Made by a program: the position numbers and the translations under genes. A stretch of 64,000 nucleotides of DNA from Limenecus sp048360435 (GTDB lineage Bacteria; Cyanobacteriota; Vampirovibrionia; Gastranaerophilales; Gastranaerophilaceae), in contig DBGCOP010000027.1 of assembly GCA_048360435.1 (NCBI GenBank), positions 186,001-250,000 of the forward strand, written 5' to 3'. The notes under the pieces were generated by a model. The model searched no databases, was not told the DNA's origin, and saw nothing but the letters and a program-made list of their open reading frames with translations. This document shows positions 8,581 to 16,808 of the stretch, piece after piece (position 1 is the first letter of the stretch; every line of letters starts with the position of its first letter).

Positions 8581-9051
8581 CTATATTTGTAAAGTTACTT
8601 TATCTGCCATATTGATTTGCATTTTTTCCAATATTTGTAAAGTTTTTTCTAATTCTTCTTCACTTATGCCCTCTGTTGTTATCGCGCGGAGCTTAAACAT
8701 TGTTGGCTGAATTTTTTTTCGCATTTCAATACCTTTTTCGGTAATTGCTATTTTGTAAACTTTTCTTTTATTTACATCTTCAATTCTTTTTACGAGACCT
8801 AAATTTTCAAGAATATTAATAATCCTCGTTATATTCGGACGGTCTTTGTATGTTATTTCTGAAATCTGTCTTTGATACAATTCTGTTCCTGAATCCATAA
8901 TGATTGATAGCACGAGATATTGTTCCGGTGTTATTTCAAATTGTTGTAGCGCATATTCTCGAAGAGCCATAACTCTTGATAAAATACCTGTGGCAACAAG
9001 CATGGCTCCCACTTTTTTATTTAATAGATTATTTGTTTGTGTTTCTTGCAT
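8581..9051 (-). CDS. MarR-family transcriptional regulator
   Basis: A 156-residue winged-helix repressor of the MarR type, which usually senses small aromatic or drug-like ligands. The core (residues ~30-125) has the expected order: E-Q-Y-L-V-L-S-I-I, the recognition region I-S-E-I-T-Y-K-D-R-P-N-I-T-R-I-I-N and the wing V-N-K-R-K-V-Y-K-I. It is first in the efflux operon. A 28-base palindrome in the 74-base gap to the divergent TolC-like gene is the obvious operator and would control both transcripts. No clear ribosome site is seen before the ATG. Confidence 0.9.
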   Translation of the reverse strand: MQETQTNNLLNKKVGAMLVATGILSRVMALREYALQQFEITPEQYLVLSIIMDSGTELYQRQISEITYKDRPNITRIINILENLGLVKRIEDVNKRKVYKIAITEKGIEMRKKIQPTMFKLRAITTEGISEEELEKTLQILEKMQINMADKVTLQI

Positions 9052-9075
9052 AGTGTTTTATTTTATACTAAAATT

Positions 9076-9103
9076 TTCTTGTGTTATTATCATAACACAA
9101 GAA
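9076..9103. promoter_or_regulatory. MarR-type operator, 12-bp perfect inverted repeat
   Basis: Arms TTCTTGTGTTAT (9076-9087) and ATAACACAAGAA (9092-9103) are separated by 4 bases. It lies midway between the divergent marR and TolC-like starts (25 and 22 bases). The size and symmetry fit a MarR dimer site controlling both transcripts. Confidence 0.85.
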
Positions 9104-9125
9104 CAAAAAAAGAAAGAAAATTTTT

Positions 9126-10535
9126 ATGAAAAAAATATTAGCCGCATTAATAACACTCTTTTTTGTCATGCTTTTAAACAGTACTGATGTTGTTTGGGCA
9201 AAATCTAAAAGCAAAAAGGAAAATCAAGAACAATCTCAACGCATTGAATACTTGAATCTTAGCTGGTGGGAACATTTCAATGATCCTTTATTGACATCTT
9301 ATATTCAAGAATTATATGAAAAGAACCATGATTTAAAAATTGCTGCATTAAAGGTTAAAGAAGGCGAAAAAATGGTTAAGATTTCTTTTGCAAATGAATT
9401 GCCACAGGTAAGCTTTGATGGCAGTTTTGGAAGAATCATGCCCTCAAGCAATCAGCAATTTGGAAATATGTTAATTCCTTCTTATTCACAATACCAGTTT
9501 CAGATGCCTCTTACCGCAAGTTATGAAATAGATATATGGGGTGAAAACAGACTTAAAACAAAAAGTATTGAAAAACAGCTGGAAATGATTAGGGAAGACG
9601 AAAGAGCCAGCTATATAGCTCTTACTTCGGCTTTTGCTTCTGAATATTATAATATTATTAAAACTGACAAACTTATTGATATACAAAAACAACTTGTTGA
9701 TTTACAAAAAGAAATTGCAGCAAAAACAGAAATAAAATACAGAAACGGTCTTTGTTCTGAAAATGAAGTTTTGAATGAACAAAAACTCTTGACGTCTTTT
9801 CAGGAGGAATTGAATAATCTTTTGAAAACTCGTACTGTTCTGGAAAATCAGCTTAAAGTGTATCTTTCTGACTCTGATAAAATTATTGACAGAGCAAATT
9901 ATGACAGTGTTGCTTTGCCTGAAAAAATACCTGTGTCATATGATACATCTGTGATAGAAAAAAGACCTGACTATGTGCGTTCTGAAGACTATATCAAAAA
10001 GATCGGCTATGACGTCAGAGTTGCAAAAAGAGAATTTCTCCCCAAGTTTGTAATATATGGCCAAATGGGTTTTAATGCATATCAATGGAGCAAAATGTTT
10101 AATAGCTATTCACAGCTTGCCAATGCCGGCATTCTCCCTTCTTTTGACTTGTTTTCGGGTGGAAGAAAAGTTGCTGTTTTAAAATTAAAAAAATATCAAT
10201 ATGAAGAAGCTATGCAGAATTATCAAAAAACAATTCTTACTTCTATGCAGGAAATAAATGATAATTCTGTTGCTTTTCAAACTGCACAGAAAAATTATCA
10301 GCAAAGTCTGGATAGGTTTGCTTTGGAAACTAAAAAATATACGCTTATGTCTCACAAAAATGAGATTGGCGCTGCTTCAAATCTTGAAGTTTTGTATAAT
10401 AAAGAACAAAAACTTGTCGTACAAAGAGATGAAGTCTCTAACAAAATTAATTGTATTATTTCTGCCATAAGTCTTTACAAGGCAGTTGGCGGACAAGATT
10501 TGTATCGGTTAACAGAGGAAAAAGAAAATATATAG
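9126..10535 (+). CDS. TolC/NodT-family outer membrane efflux protein
   Basis: A 469-residue outer membrane factor with a signal peptide (residues 1-25, ending V-V-W-A-K). It has the motif W-W-E-H-F-N-D-P-L-L that opens the mature part of OprM/NodT proteins. Two long helical halves follow, with the P-E-K-I-P-V ... K-R-P-D-Y hinge of the family at ~280. No lipobox cysteine is present, so it is not a lipoprotein as many NodT members are. It is divergent from marR-emrA-emrB across a shared operator, which makes it the likely exit duct of that pump. Confidence 0.9.
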   Translation: MKKILAALITLFFVMLLNSTDVVWAKSKSKKENQEQSQRIEYLNLSWWEHFNDPLLTSYIQELYEKNHDLKIAALKVKEGEKMVKISFANELPQVSFDGSFGRIMPSSNQQFGNMLIPSYSQYQFQMPLTASYEIDIWGENRLKTKSIEKQLEMIREDERASYIALTSAFASEYYNIIKTDKLIDIQKQLVDLQKEIAAKTEIKYRNGLCSENEVLNEQKLLTSFQEELNNLLKTRTVLENQLKVYLSDSDKIIDRANYDSVALPEKIPVSYDTSVIEKRPDYVRSEDYIKKIGYDVRVAKREFLPKFVIYGQMGFNAYQWSKMFNSYSQLANAGILPSFDLFSGGRKVAVLKLKKYQYEEAMQNYQKTILTSMQEINDNSVAFQTAQKNYQQSLDRFALETKKYTLMSHKNEIGAASNLEVLYNKEQKLVVQRDEVSNKINCIISAISLYKAVGGQDLYRLTEEKENI

Positions 10536-10539
10536 ATAA

Positions 10540-10573
10540 AAAAAGAGACGATTTATTAAAATCGTCTCTTTTT
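10540..10573. terminator. Bidirectional terminator
   Basis: Stem AAAAAGAGACGAT/ATCGTCTCTTTTT (10540-10552, 10561-10573) with an 8-base AT loop. It lies between the convergent TolC-like and HU genes, 4 bases after the first stop. Confidence 0.9.
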
Positions 10574-10589
10574 CTTTTAAAAAGAAAAA

Positions 10590-10883
10590 CTATTTTTTAG
10601 CAGCTACTTTGCCATCAACAGCTTCTTTGAATTTTTTACCGGCAGAGAAAGCAGGAACTGTTTTAGCAGCGATTTTGATTTCTTTACCAGTTTGTGGGTT
10701 GCGACCTGTTCTGGCTGCTCTTTTTCTTGATTCAAAAGTACCGAAACCAACTAATGTAACTTTTTTACCTTTAGCAACAGTTTTTTCAATTGTATCCATT
10801 AAAGCATTAACTACATCAGCAGCTTCTTTTTGAGTAACTTTTGCTTTTTTTGCAACTTCTTGTACTAATTCTTCTTTGTTCAT
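10590..10883 (-). CDS. hup: HU-family DNA-binding protein
   Basis: A 97-residue histone-like protein that bends and compacts DNA as a dimer. It has the HU N-terminus M-N-K-E-E-L-V-Q-E-V-A, the G-F-G-T-F-E-S-R-K-R-A-A-R-T-G-R-N-P-Q-T-G beta-arm with the intercalating proline, and K-T-V-P-A-F-S-A-G-K-K-F-K-E-A-V. A short Lys-rich tail ends it. It is monocistronic with its own near-consensus promoter and terminator. Confidence 0.97.
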   Translation of the reverse strand: MNKEELVQEVAKKAKVTQKEAADVVNALMDTIEKTVAKGKKVTLVGFGTFESRKRAARTGRNPQTGKEIKIAAKTVPAFSAGKKFKEAVDGKVAAKK

Positions 10884-10919
10884 AGTATTTAAACCCCTTT
10901 TCTAAAATGTACATTTCTT

Positions 10920-10947
10920 ATTATATTTGAATTTGAAATTAGTGCAA
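10920..10947 (-). promoter_or_regulatory. Sigma-70-type promoter of the HU gene
   Basis: On the minus strand, TTGCAC (10942-10947) and TATAAT (10920-10925) are separated by 16 bases, about 40 bases before the HU start codon. The perfect -10 box fits a strongly expressed gene. Confidence 0.75.
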
Positions 10948-11063
10948 GTACTTTTTTTCGTCTATATGTTGGTTTTTTAGAAATTTTTTTATAATAAGCC
11001 CTTTACTTTAATGATGAATAAAAATAAAATAGTTATATTGTCAGGAACTTAAAAGGAATGTTT

Positions 11064-11600
11064 ATGGAAAAGAAATCAGCCTTTTCTCTGGCTGAAGCAC
11101 TAATTACATTATTGATAGTTTCAATCATTGCGATTGTCTCAGCTCCTGTCTTAACCAAAAAAGCACAGAAAAGGCCTCAAGAGCAGCCTTGGCTTATTTC
11201 CGGAAGAAATAATGATGCATTGTACCCTGCCGGTCATCGAGATATAATTCTGGGCGAAATTTCAAACAATCATCCGCAAAGTATAATAGTTTCCGGTAAA
11301 TTGGAATTTAAAAATCGTGCAGGTCAGACAATAGGCTGGATAGCAGAAGACGGTTCATCTTCTTTTGCTCAAAATACGGGTGATAGCTACTCTTCAAGCA
11401 GTATTGACTATAATGCAATGATGGAAAATCAAAGAAAAATAATGGAGCTTCTTACATCCCTTCAGATTGTTATGAATAATCAAACAAGTGCTCAAAAGAG
11501 TGTATCCTCATCAACTCCACCTGCTGTTTCTGAAGAAGAATTACAAAGACAGTTGGATTCGTTGATAAAAAGTATGAACAGTAATGTATATGGAAAATAG
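11064..11600 (+). CDS. Type IV pilin-like protein with prepilin N-terminus
   Basis: A 178-residue protein whose first residues, M-E-K-K-S-A followed by F-S-L-A-E-A-L-I-T-L, match the class III prepilin signal: short basic leader, Phe at +1, Glu at +5, then a hydrophobic helix to residue ~28. The residue before the cleavage point is Ala where Gly is usual. The rest has a beta-rich part, a Ser-rich linker and a C-terminal helical part; no disulfide pair is seen. The ATG at 11064 is preferred because AAGGA lies 6 bases upstream, whereas it touches the ATG at 11058. Likely a minor pseudopilin of a type II secretion or type IV pilus system not in this window. Confidence 0.75.
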   Translation: MEKKSAFSLAEALITLLIVSIIAIVSAPVLTKKAQKRPQEQPWLISGRNNDALYPAGHRDIILGEISNNHPQSIIVSGKLEFKNRAGQTIGWIAEDGSSSFAQNTGDSYSSSSIDYNAMMENQRKIMELLTSLQIVMNNQTSAQKSVSSSTPPAVSEEELQRQLDSLIKSMNSNVYGK

Positions 11601-11613
11601 ATAGGAAGAAATT

Positions 11614-12063
11614 ATGATTAAACCATGGAATGAATATTTTTTAGAAATAGCAAAAACCTGTGCAACACGTTCTAATTGTTTCAGAGCTAAAGTTGGTGCT
11701 GTTATTGTTGGAGAAGATAAAAAAATAAAAGCTACCGGTTATAACGGCACACCATCTAAAGTTACCTCCTGTTATGAAATAGGTAAGTGTTATAGAATTG
11801 AAAATAACATTCCGTCAGGAACAATGTATGAAACTTGCAGAAGTATTCATGCCGAGCAAAATGCAATTATTCAAGCAGGTCAGGACAGATGCAAAGATGC
11901 TACTATGTATATTTACGGGCATAACTTTATTTGCATATTATGCAAACGTTTTATTGTGCAGGCAGGTATAAAAGATGTATATCTTCAAAAGGATGAAAAA
12001 TCTCCGGTGAGCTACGTTACTGTTGAGGATATAAGAAAAGAATTGGATGCACAGCGTCCGTAA
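11614..12063 (+). CDS. Deoxycytidylate (dCMP) deaminase family protein
   Basis: A 149-residue zinc deaminase that would convert dCMP to dUMP for thymidylate synthesis. It has the N-terminal W-N-E-Y-F-L-E-I-A ... R-S-N-C-F-R-A-K-V-G-A family pattern, G-Y-N-G-T-P, the catalytic H-A-E-Q-N-A-I and the second zinc pair C-x2-C in I-C-I-L-C-K-R. The residue before that pair is Ile where Pro is usual, a small departure. It follows the pilin-like gene by 13 bases and precedes def by 48. ComEB is the competence-linked name for this family. Confidence 0.88.
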   Translation: MIKPWNEYFLEIAKTCATRSNCFRAKVGAVIVGEDKKIKATGYNGTPSKVTSCYEIGKCYRIENNIPSGTMYETCRSIHAEQNAIIQAGQDRCKDATMYIYGHNFICILCKRFIVQAGIKDVYLQKDEKSPVSYVTVEDIRKELDAQRP

Positions 12064-12111
12064 TATATGTGATATTATTATATTAGAAGTATTAAACTGA
12101 TAGGTTAAAAA

Positions 12112-12723
12112 ATGTCTATAAGAAAAATTGTTAAATATGGCGAAGAAACTTTGAGAAAGCCCTCTAAAGAAGTTTCTAAAATCTCAAAGAAGATACAAAC
12201 TCTTGTATATGATATGCTTGATACGATGTATGCCAATAACGGTGTAGGATTGGCTGCTCCTCAGGTAGGAGAGAATTTGAGAATATTTGTCATTGATGTA
12301 GCAACAGGCAATGAAAAGCTTAATCCAATGGTTTTTATTAACCCTAAGATTATTAAAAAATCCGGTGCTTGCAGCAGTTACGAAGGCTGTTTGAGTTTCC
12401 CTGAGGCCTATACTGATGTGAGAAGATATGCTGATGTTACAGTAAAAGCTCTCGGATTAAATGGCAAGGCTTTTATAAAAGAAGCAAAAGGCGGAAGCCT
12501 TCTGGCTAGAGCTATTCAGCATGAGTTTGATCACTTAGACGGTATTTTGTTTATTGACCATTGCCGTAACAGGTTTGAGGCTGACAGAATTCTTGCGGAA
12601 AAGGGACTGGCTCCTGTTGATGCAGCCAGAATGATAGATGAACCGGAACTTGATGAAGAGCTGGCAGATATCCCTTCCAATCCCGGAGAAACGATAGTAC
12701 CTGAGGAGAAAAAACTTGATTAA
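12112..12723 (+). CDS. def: Peptide deformylase
   Basis: A 203-residue metalloenzyme that removes the formyl group from nascent proteins. All three active-site motifs are present: G-V-G-L-A-A-P-Q-V-G, E-G-C-L-S-F-P with the metal Cys, and Q-H-E-F-D-H-L-D-G with the two metal His and catalytic Glu. The C-terminus carries an extra acidic tail of ~35 residues beyond the catalytic core. The stop overlaps the fmt start by 8 bases, so deformylase and formyltransferase are translationally coupled, a common arrangement. Confidence 0.97.
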   Translation: MSIRKIVKYGEETLRKPSKEVSKISKKIQTLVYDMLDTMYANNGVGLAAPQVGENLRIFVIDVATGNEKLNPMVFINPKIIKKSGACSSYEGCLSFPEAYTDVRRYADVTVKALGLNGKAFIKEAKGGSLLARAIQHEFDHLDGILFIDHCRNRFEADRILAEKGLAPVDAARMIDEPELDEELADIPSNPGETIVPEEKKLD

Positions 12724-13657
12724 TATAGTATATATGGCGACACCTCAGATTGCGCTAAATTGTCTTCAAAAACTTTTGAATTTTAATGACATTAATATAC
12801 AAGCTGTTGTTACACAGCCTGACAGACCTTGCGGTCGTGGTAAAAAACTTACGCCTCCGCCCATTAAAGTTTTTGCTCAGGAGCATAATATAGACGTTTT
12901 TCAAACTGATGCTCTAAAAAATGATGAAGAGCTCAAGGATAAGCTGCGTGAATTAAAACCTGACTTTCTTGTTACTTTTGCTTTTGGTCAAATTCTTACC
13001 CAGGAAATTCTTGACATACCGAAAATAGCTACGGTTAACTTGCATGCTTCACTTCTTCCTAAATACAGAGGTGCAAATCCTATTCAAAGAGCTATATATA
13101 ATGGTGATGAAGAAACAGGTATTACTACAATGCTTACGGTTCTGGCTCTGGATGCAGGGGATATTTGTAAGCAGGAGAAAATTAAGATTACACCTGATAT
13201 GACAGATGCTGATTTGTGTTCAATAATCAGTGACAAAGCACCGTTTATTATGTATCCTACCTTAAAAGGGCTTTATAACAATCTGCTTGTTCCTGTTAAA
13301 CAACCTGAAGAAGGTGTTACAATTGCTAAAAAATTTAAAAAGGAAGATTGTCATCTTGACTGGGGAAGAACTGCGCAGGAACTCCACAATCACGTACGTT
13401 CTATGACAACTTGGCCTTGTGCTATGACTTCTTTTGATAATAAGAATATAAAAATCACAAAAACTGCTGTTCTTGAGTCGGAGCAAGAGTATTCTGCTTT
13501 TGGTGAAATTGTAAAAATCTCTAATGAAGGGATTGCAGTTAGTACGAAAAAAGGTTTATTATTAATTAAAAACTTAAAACCGGAAGGCAAAGCAGAAATG
13601 GAGGCTTATGCTTGGTCAAACGGGGTAAAACTTAAAACTGGTCAAAAATTTATTTAA
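12716..13657 (+). CDS. fmt: Methionyl-tRNA formyltransferase
   Basis: A 313-residue enzyme that formylates initiator Met-tRNA using 10-formyl-THF. It has the N-terminal V-Y-M-A-T-P-Q-I-A, the formyl-binding S-L-L-P-K-Y-R-G-A-N-P-I-Q-R and D-A-G-D-I motifs, and a C-terminal OB-fold domain (~205-313). The start is TTG at 12716: the protein then begins I-N-I-V-Y-M-x-T-P as in the family, and GAGGAG in the end of def lies 8 bases upstream. It overlaps def by 8 bases and precedes aroH by 13. Confidence 0.96.
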   Translation: MINIVYMATPQIALNCLQKLLNFNDINIQAVVTQPDRPCGRGKKLTPPPIKVFAQEHNIDVFQTDALKNDEELKDKLRELKPDFLVTFAFGQILTQEILDIPKIATVNLHASLLPKYRGANPIQRAIYNGDEETGITTMLTVLALDAGDICKQEKIKITPDMTDADLCSIISDKAPFIMYPTLKGLYNNLLVPVKQPEEGVTIAKKFKKEDCHLDWGRTAQELHNHVRSMTTWPCAMTSFDNKNIKITKTAVLESEQEYSAFGEIVKISNEGIAVSTKKGLLLIKNLKPEGKAEMEAYAWSNGVKLKTGQKFI

Positions 13658-13670
13658 AAAAGGGATAATT

Positions 13671-14042
13671 ATGTGCTCAAGAGGTATACGCGGTGCTATT
13701 ACAATTGAAGAAGACACTCAGGAGCTTATTGAAAAAGCGACTGTTGAATTGTTTTCTAAGATAATAGAGTTAAATGAAGTAAAAATAGAAGATATTTCAC
13801 ATGTGATTTTTACTTTAACAAAGGATATAAAATCAGCCTTTCCTGCTAAGTTTGTAAGAAGAAACTTTCCAATTCAATATGTGCCAATGCTTTGTGTTAA
13901 TGAAATGGATATAGAACCAAGCTTGAAAAAATGTTTGCGTGTATTGATTGTTGTGAATACAGATAAAAAACAAGATGAAATCAAACACGTGTATCTTGGC
14001 GGAGCAAAGATTCTTCGTTCAGATTTAGCCACTGAAGTTTAA
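13671..14042 (+). CDS. aroH: Chorismate mutase, AroH type
   Basis: A 123-residue monofunctional chorismate mutase of the trimeric AroH (Bacillus) class, which makes prephenate for Phe and Tyr synthesis. It shows the opening R-G-I-R-G-A-I-T-I-E-E-D-T, the F-T-L-T-K-D-I segment, the A-F-P-A-K-F-V-R-R active-site stretch and the C-terminal R-V-L-I-V-V-N-T ... H-V-Y-L-G-G-A-K-I-L-R. AAGGG lies 6 bases before the ATG. Its last 62 bases overlap the 3' end of the lipoate-ligase-like gene on the other strand. Confidence 0.94.
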   Translation: MCSRGIRGAITIEEDTQELIEKATVELFSKIIELNEVKIEDISHVIFTLTKDIKSAFPAKFVRRNFPIQYVPMLCVNEMDIEPSLKKCLRVLIVVNTDKKQDEIKHVYLGGAKILRSDLATEV

Positions 14043-14709
14043 AATAATCTTCAAAACCTTGTTTTAATGCAAAAGCCAGTCTGTCAACCGTAATATCTTT
14101 ATTTATGGTATTTATTGTTGTGATTTTTTCACTGGCAGGTTTTTCTGCGAAAATATTCACTATCTTTGTATAGTCATAGTCTAAAAGTATTGATCCGTGC
14201 TGCAAGATATATCCTTGTTTTCTAAATTGAGCTGATCCTACAATTTTCTTGCCCTGATAGCTTAAGTCTGCTCCTGTGGCAAGAGACATACAATACTCAT
14301 ATTTTGTAGAAACCTTTTTTTGTACAGGAAATTCTGTTTCTATGGACAATAACTTAAGTCCGGCGGCTATGGCTGTTGATATTTCTTTGTATGATTGAAT
14401 TATTGTTTCACCATGTTGTAAAAAATTTGTCGGACAAACAAAGGAATAAGTGATTTCATTATCATGTAGAAGAGCTCTCCCTCCTGTTAGCCTTTTTACT
14501 ATATCTATGCCTTGTTCTGCACAATACGATTTGTTTATGTGGCTGTCGCTTTGATTCCTTCCCAGAGACACACAGGCAGGCTTCCAGCCGTATAATCTGA
14601 GTATTGGAGATAACAGCTTATTTTCAATTGCCATATTTAATATGGCTTCATCCAGATCCATATTATACGTTCCGTTATTTATGCTGTATGGAATAAAAAA
14701 CGCTTCCAT
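13981..14709 (-). CDS. lipM: Lipoyl-transfer enzyme of the LplA/LipM family (probable octanoyltransferase)
   Basis: A 242-residue biotin/lipoate A/B protein ligase-fold enzyme. Motifs R-L-T-G-G-R-A-L-L-H-D-N-E-I-T-Y-S (residues 73-89), G-K-K-I-V-G-S-A-Q (153-161, with the conserved Lys 154) and L-Q-H-G-S-I-L (169-175) are clear. C140 lies where LipM octanoyltransferases carry their catalytic Cys, and the length suits LipM rather than LplA with its extra C-terminal domain. LipM moves octanoate from acyl carrier protein to lipoyl domains. The 3' end overlaps aroH by 62 bases. Confidence 0.8.
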   Translation of the reverse strand: MEAFFIPYSINNGTYNMDLDEAILNMAIENKLLSPILRLYGWKPACVSLGRNQSDSHINKSYCAEQGIDIVKRLTGGRALLHDNEITYSFVCPTNFLQHGETIIQSYKEISTAIAAGLKLLSIETEFPVQKKVSTKYEYCMSLATGADLSYQGKKIVGSAQFRKQGYILQHGSILLDYDYTKIVNIFAEKPASEKITTINTINKDITVDRLAFALKQGFEDYFKLQWLNLNEESLLRQDTRV

Positions 14710-14714
14710 TTATT

Positions 14715-15602
14715 TTATTCACCTTTGATAAATTTTATTGCTTTTGGAATGTAGTCAATTAAATCAGTTGCCATAACACAATATTCACTCAGATCTATCT
14801 TTGCAAGATCTCCGCATAATCCATGGAGATAGACGCCAAGTACTGAAGCCTCTTTTATTGAAAGCCCCTGAGATATTAATCCGGATATTATACCTGTGAG
14901 TACGTCACCGCTGCCGGCTTTAGACATTGCTGAATTTCCGCTTGTGTTTATAAAAATCTCAAAATCCGGTGTGCAAATTACTGTTCCGCTTCCTTTTAGA
15001 ACGGTTGTACATCCAAATTTTTTGCTTGATTGTTTTGCATATTTTATTCTATCTTTTTGAATTTCTTCAACAGGAATATTAAGTAGTCTTGAGAGTTCTT
15101 TGGGATGCGGAGTTATTACTGATTCTTGCGGTAATTTGTGTATTTCCAGTTTTGCAATAATATTCAGTGCATCAGCATCTATCACAACCTTTGTTTCTTT
15201 TTTGTTTATGTATTTTATGAAATCATCAACAAAAGCCATAACAGCTGGTTCTGTTGAAAGCCCCGGACCAATTGAAACAACTGTATAACCTGTTATTATA
15301 TTTTTCAACTCAGTAAATGCATCACTTGCTATATATTTATTTTGATAATCTCTGAGTTTGTAAAATGTAATCCAAGGAGCATTTGAGGCAAGATTATTTA
15401 TAACATTTTCCGTTGTTGCCAATGTTACGAGACCTGCTCCGACTTTCAACGGTGTAACAGAAGAAAGATATGCAGCTCCTTGATAATCAAGGCATCCTGC
15501 TATATTCAAAACTTTACCAAATGTTCCTTTATTCGAATCAGACGGTCTTTGGGGCAAAAGGCGTAATGCTGTTTCTTTTGTTATGAGATTTTTACTTTCC
15601 AC
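14715..15602 (-). CDS. nnrD: ADP/ATP-dependent NAD(P)H-hydrate dehydratase
   Basis: A 295-residue ribokinase-like enzyme equal to the C-terminal domain of YjeF. It repairs hydrated NAD(P)H. Visible motifs are K-G-T-F-G-K-V-L-N-I-A-G, D-A-D-A-L-N, T-P-H-P-K-E-L-S-R, and the anion-hole/catalytic N-S-A-M-S-K-A-G-S-G-D-V-L-T-G. The epimerase domain (NnrE) often fused to it is absent. The start is GTG at 15602, one base after the trmL stop, with AGG 6 bases upstream, so the two are coupled. Confidence 0.93.
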   Translation of the reverse strand: MESKNLITKETALRLLPQRPSDSNKGTFGKVLNIAGCLDYQGAAYLSSVTPLKVGAGLVTLATTENVINNLASNAPWITFYKLRDYQNKYIASDAFTELKNIITGYTVVSIGPGLSTEPAVMAFVDDFIKYINKKETKVVIDADALNIIAKLEIHKLPQESVITPHPKELSRLLNIPVEEIQKDRIKYAKQSSKKFGCTTVLKGSGTVICTPDFEIFINTSGNSAMSKAGSGDVLTGIISGLISQGLSIKEASVLGVYLHGLCGDLAKIDLSEYCVMATDLIDYIPKAIKFIKGE

Positions 15603-15603
15603 T

Positions 15604-16077
15604 TTATACCTGACTTTGGGTTATTTGACGAAGTGCTTCATATACAACAATAGACACAGAATTTGACAGGTTCAGACTTCTTTGTCCATCTTGCATAGGT
15701 ATAGTTATTGCATAATTTTCTTTTTCTTTCAATAGTCCTTCATCGAGTCCTCTTGTCTCGGGGCCGAAAACGAGAAAATCTCCGTCCTGGAAATTGATTT
15801 CTGTATAAAGTTTATTTGATTTTGTTGTCAAATAAAAGAATCTGTTGTCCGGATATTGTTCCCACAATTTTTCCAGTGATTCCACTCTTGTTATGTTAAC
15901 AGAATCCCAGTAGTCCAACCCTGCACGCTTTACGTGTCTGCTGTCAATTGAAAAACCTAATTTTCCAACAAGAAACAGATTTGAATTTGTACATGCAGCC
16001 AGTCTTGCAATGTTGCCTGTATTTTGAGGTATTTCAGGCTCAAAAAGTACTATGTTAAGCTTCGTTGTTATCTTCAT
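15604..16077 (-). CDS. trmL: tRNA (cytidine/uridine-34-2'-O)-methyltransferase
   Basis: A 157-residue SPOUT methyltransferase that modifies the wobble ribose of tRNA-Leu. It has the TrmL motifs L-F-E-P-E-I-P-Q-N-T-G-N-I-A-R, F-G-P-E-T-R-G-L-D and the knot end I-P-M-Q-D-G-Q-R-S-L-N-L-S-N-S-V-S-I. The ATG at 16077 gives the usual length and N-terminus; an earlier in-frame ATG (16134) would add a Lys-rich stretch read from the tail of the upstream gene. It overlaps that gene by 23 bases. Confidence 0.92.
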   Translation of the reverse strand: MKITTKLNIVLFEPEIPQNTGNIARLAACTNSNLFLVGKLGFSIDSRHVKRAGLDYWDSVNITRVESLEKLWEQYPDNRFFYLTTKSNKLYTEINFQDGDFLVFGPETRGLDEGLLKEKENYAITIPMQDGQRSLNLSNSVSIVVYEALRQITQSQV

Positions 16078-16768
16078 CTTTTTTGTCTTTTGCTTCTTCT
16101 TTTTTATCTTCGACAAAGAATCTTTTGCTTTCAATTAAAACAGGAAGACCTCTTAATACACAGAATATAACAGCTGCATATACACAGAAATGTGCAAAAG
16201 GACAAATACCTATACAAATATTATGAAAACTTGTCCATGTAGAGATTGCATTTGCAGAAAGTTCCGGGTCACTGCCTTGCAAAAATAAATTCATTGAGGC
16301 AAACGGAAAATTGCATAATATCATCAATGCAAAGGCCAATGCTTTTGTTACTGCATATGAACCTCGTGAGAAGTTAGAAGCGACAAGGAAATGTCCGAGT
16401 TTTGTTTTCATCATTGTTGTTGAACCAAAAGCAGTGTATCCTTGCTCGAGAGCTATGCTTCTTACTCCGTCTGTAAGAATGCCTCTTGTTACAACAATTA
16501 AAGGCACCCATACCGGAATCCAACCAAGCACAGCGAAAACTATCCAATAGATATTTTCAACAACTCTGTCTCCGAGGATATCTAAAACAGCACCAAATTT
16601 TGAGCTTTCATTCAACAAACGAGCAACGAATCCGTCCAATCCGTCAAACCATATAGCTATAACCGTTAAAAAGAAAGCTGTAAGGTAACTTGCAGGTGTT
16701 TGATAAAACAAAAGACATATTGCAATAAATGCTATTATCATTCTTGCTATTGTAATTAAATTGGCCAT
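16055..16768 (-). CDS. CDP-alcohol phosphatidyltransferase family protein (PgsA-like)
   Basis: A 237-residue membrane enzyme of the CDP-alcohol phosphatidyltransferase family. The full catalytic signature D-x2-D-G-x2-A-R-x8-G-x3-D-x3-D is present around residues 42-66. Several membrane helices follow, with a charged Glu/Lys/Asp tail at the end. The family makes phosphatidylglycerol phosphate or related lipids; which alcohol is used here cannot be told. GGAG lies 8 bases before the ATG. trmL, nnrD and the LipM-like gene follow tightly on the same strand. Confidence 0.88.
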   Translation of the reverse strand: MANLITIARMIIAFIAICLLFYQTPASYLTAFFLTVIAIWFDGLDGFVARLLNESSKFGAVLDILGDRVVENIYWIVFAVLGWIPVWVPLIVVTRGILTDGVRSIALEQGYTAFGSTTMMKTKLGHFLVASNFSRGSYAVTKALAFALMILCNFPFASMNLFLQGSDPELSANAISTWTSFHNICIGICPFAHFCVYAAVIFCVLRGLPVLIESKRFFVEDKKEEAKDKKDEDNNEA

Positions 16769-16808
16769 ATCTTATTCTCCTCGTACTCCTTGTTTTTCTG
16801 TATATGTG

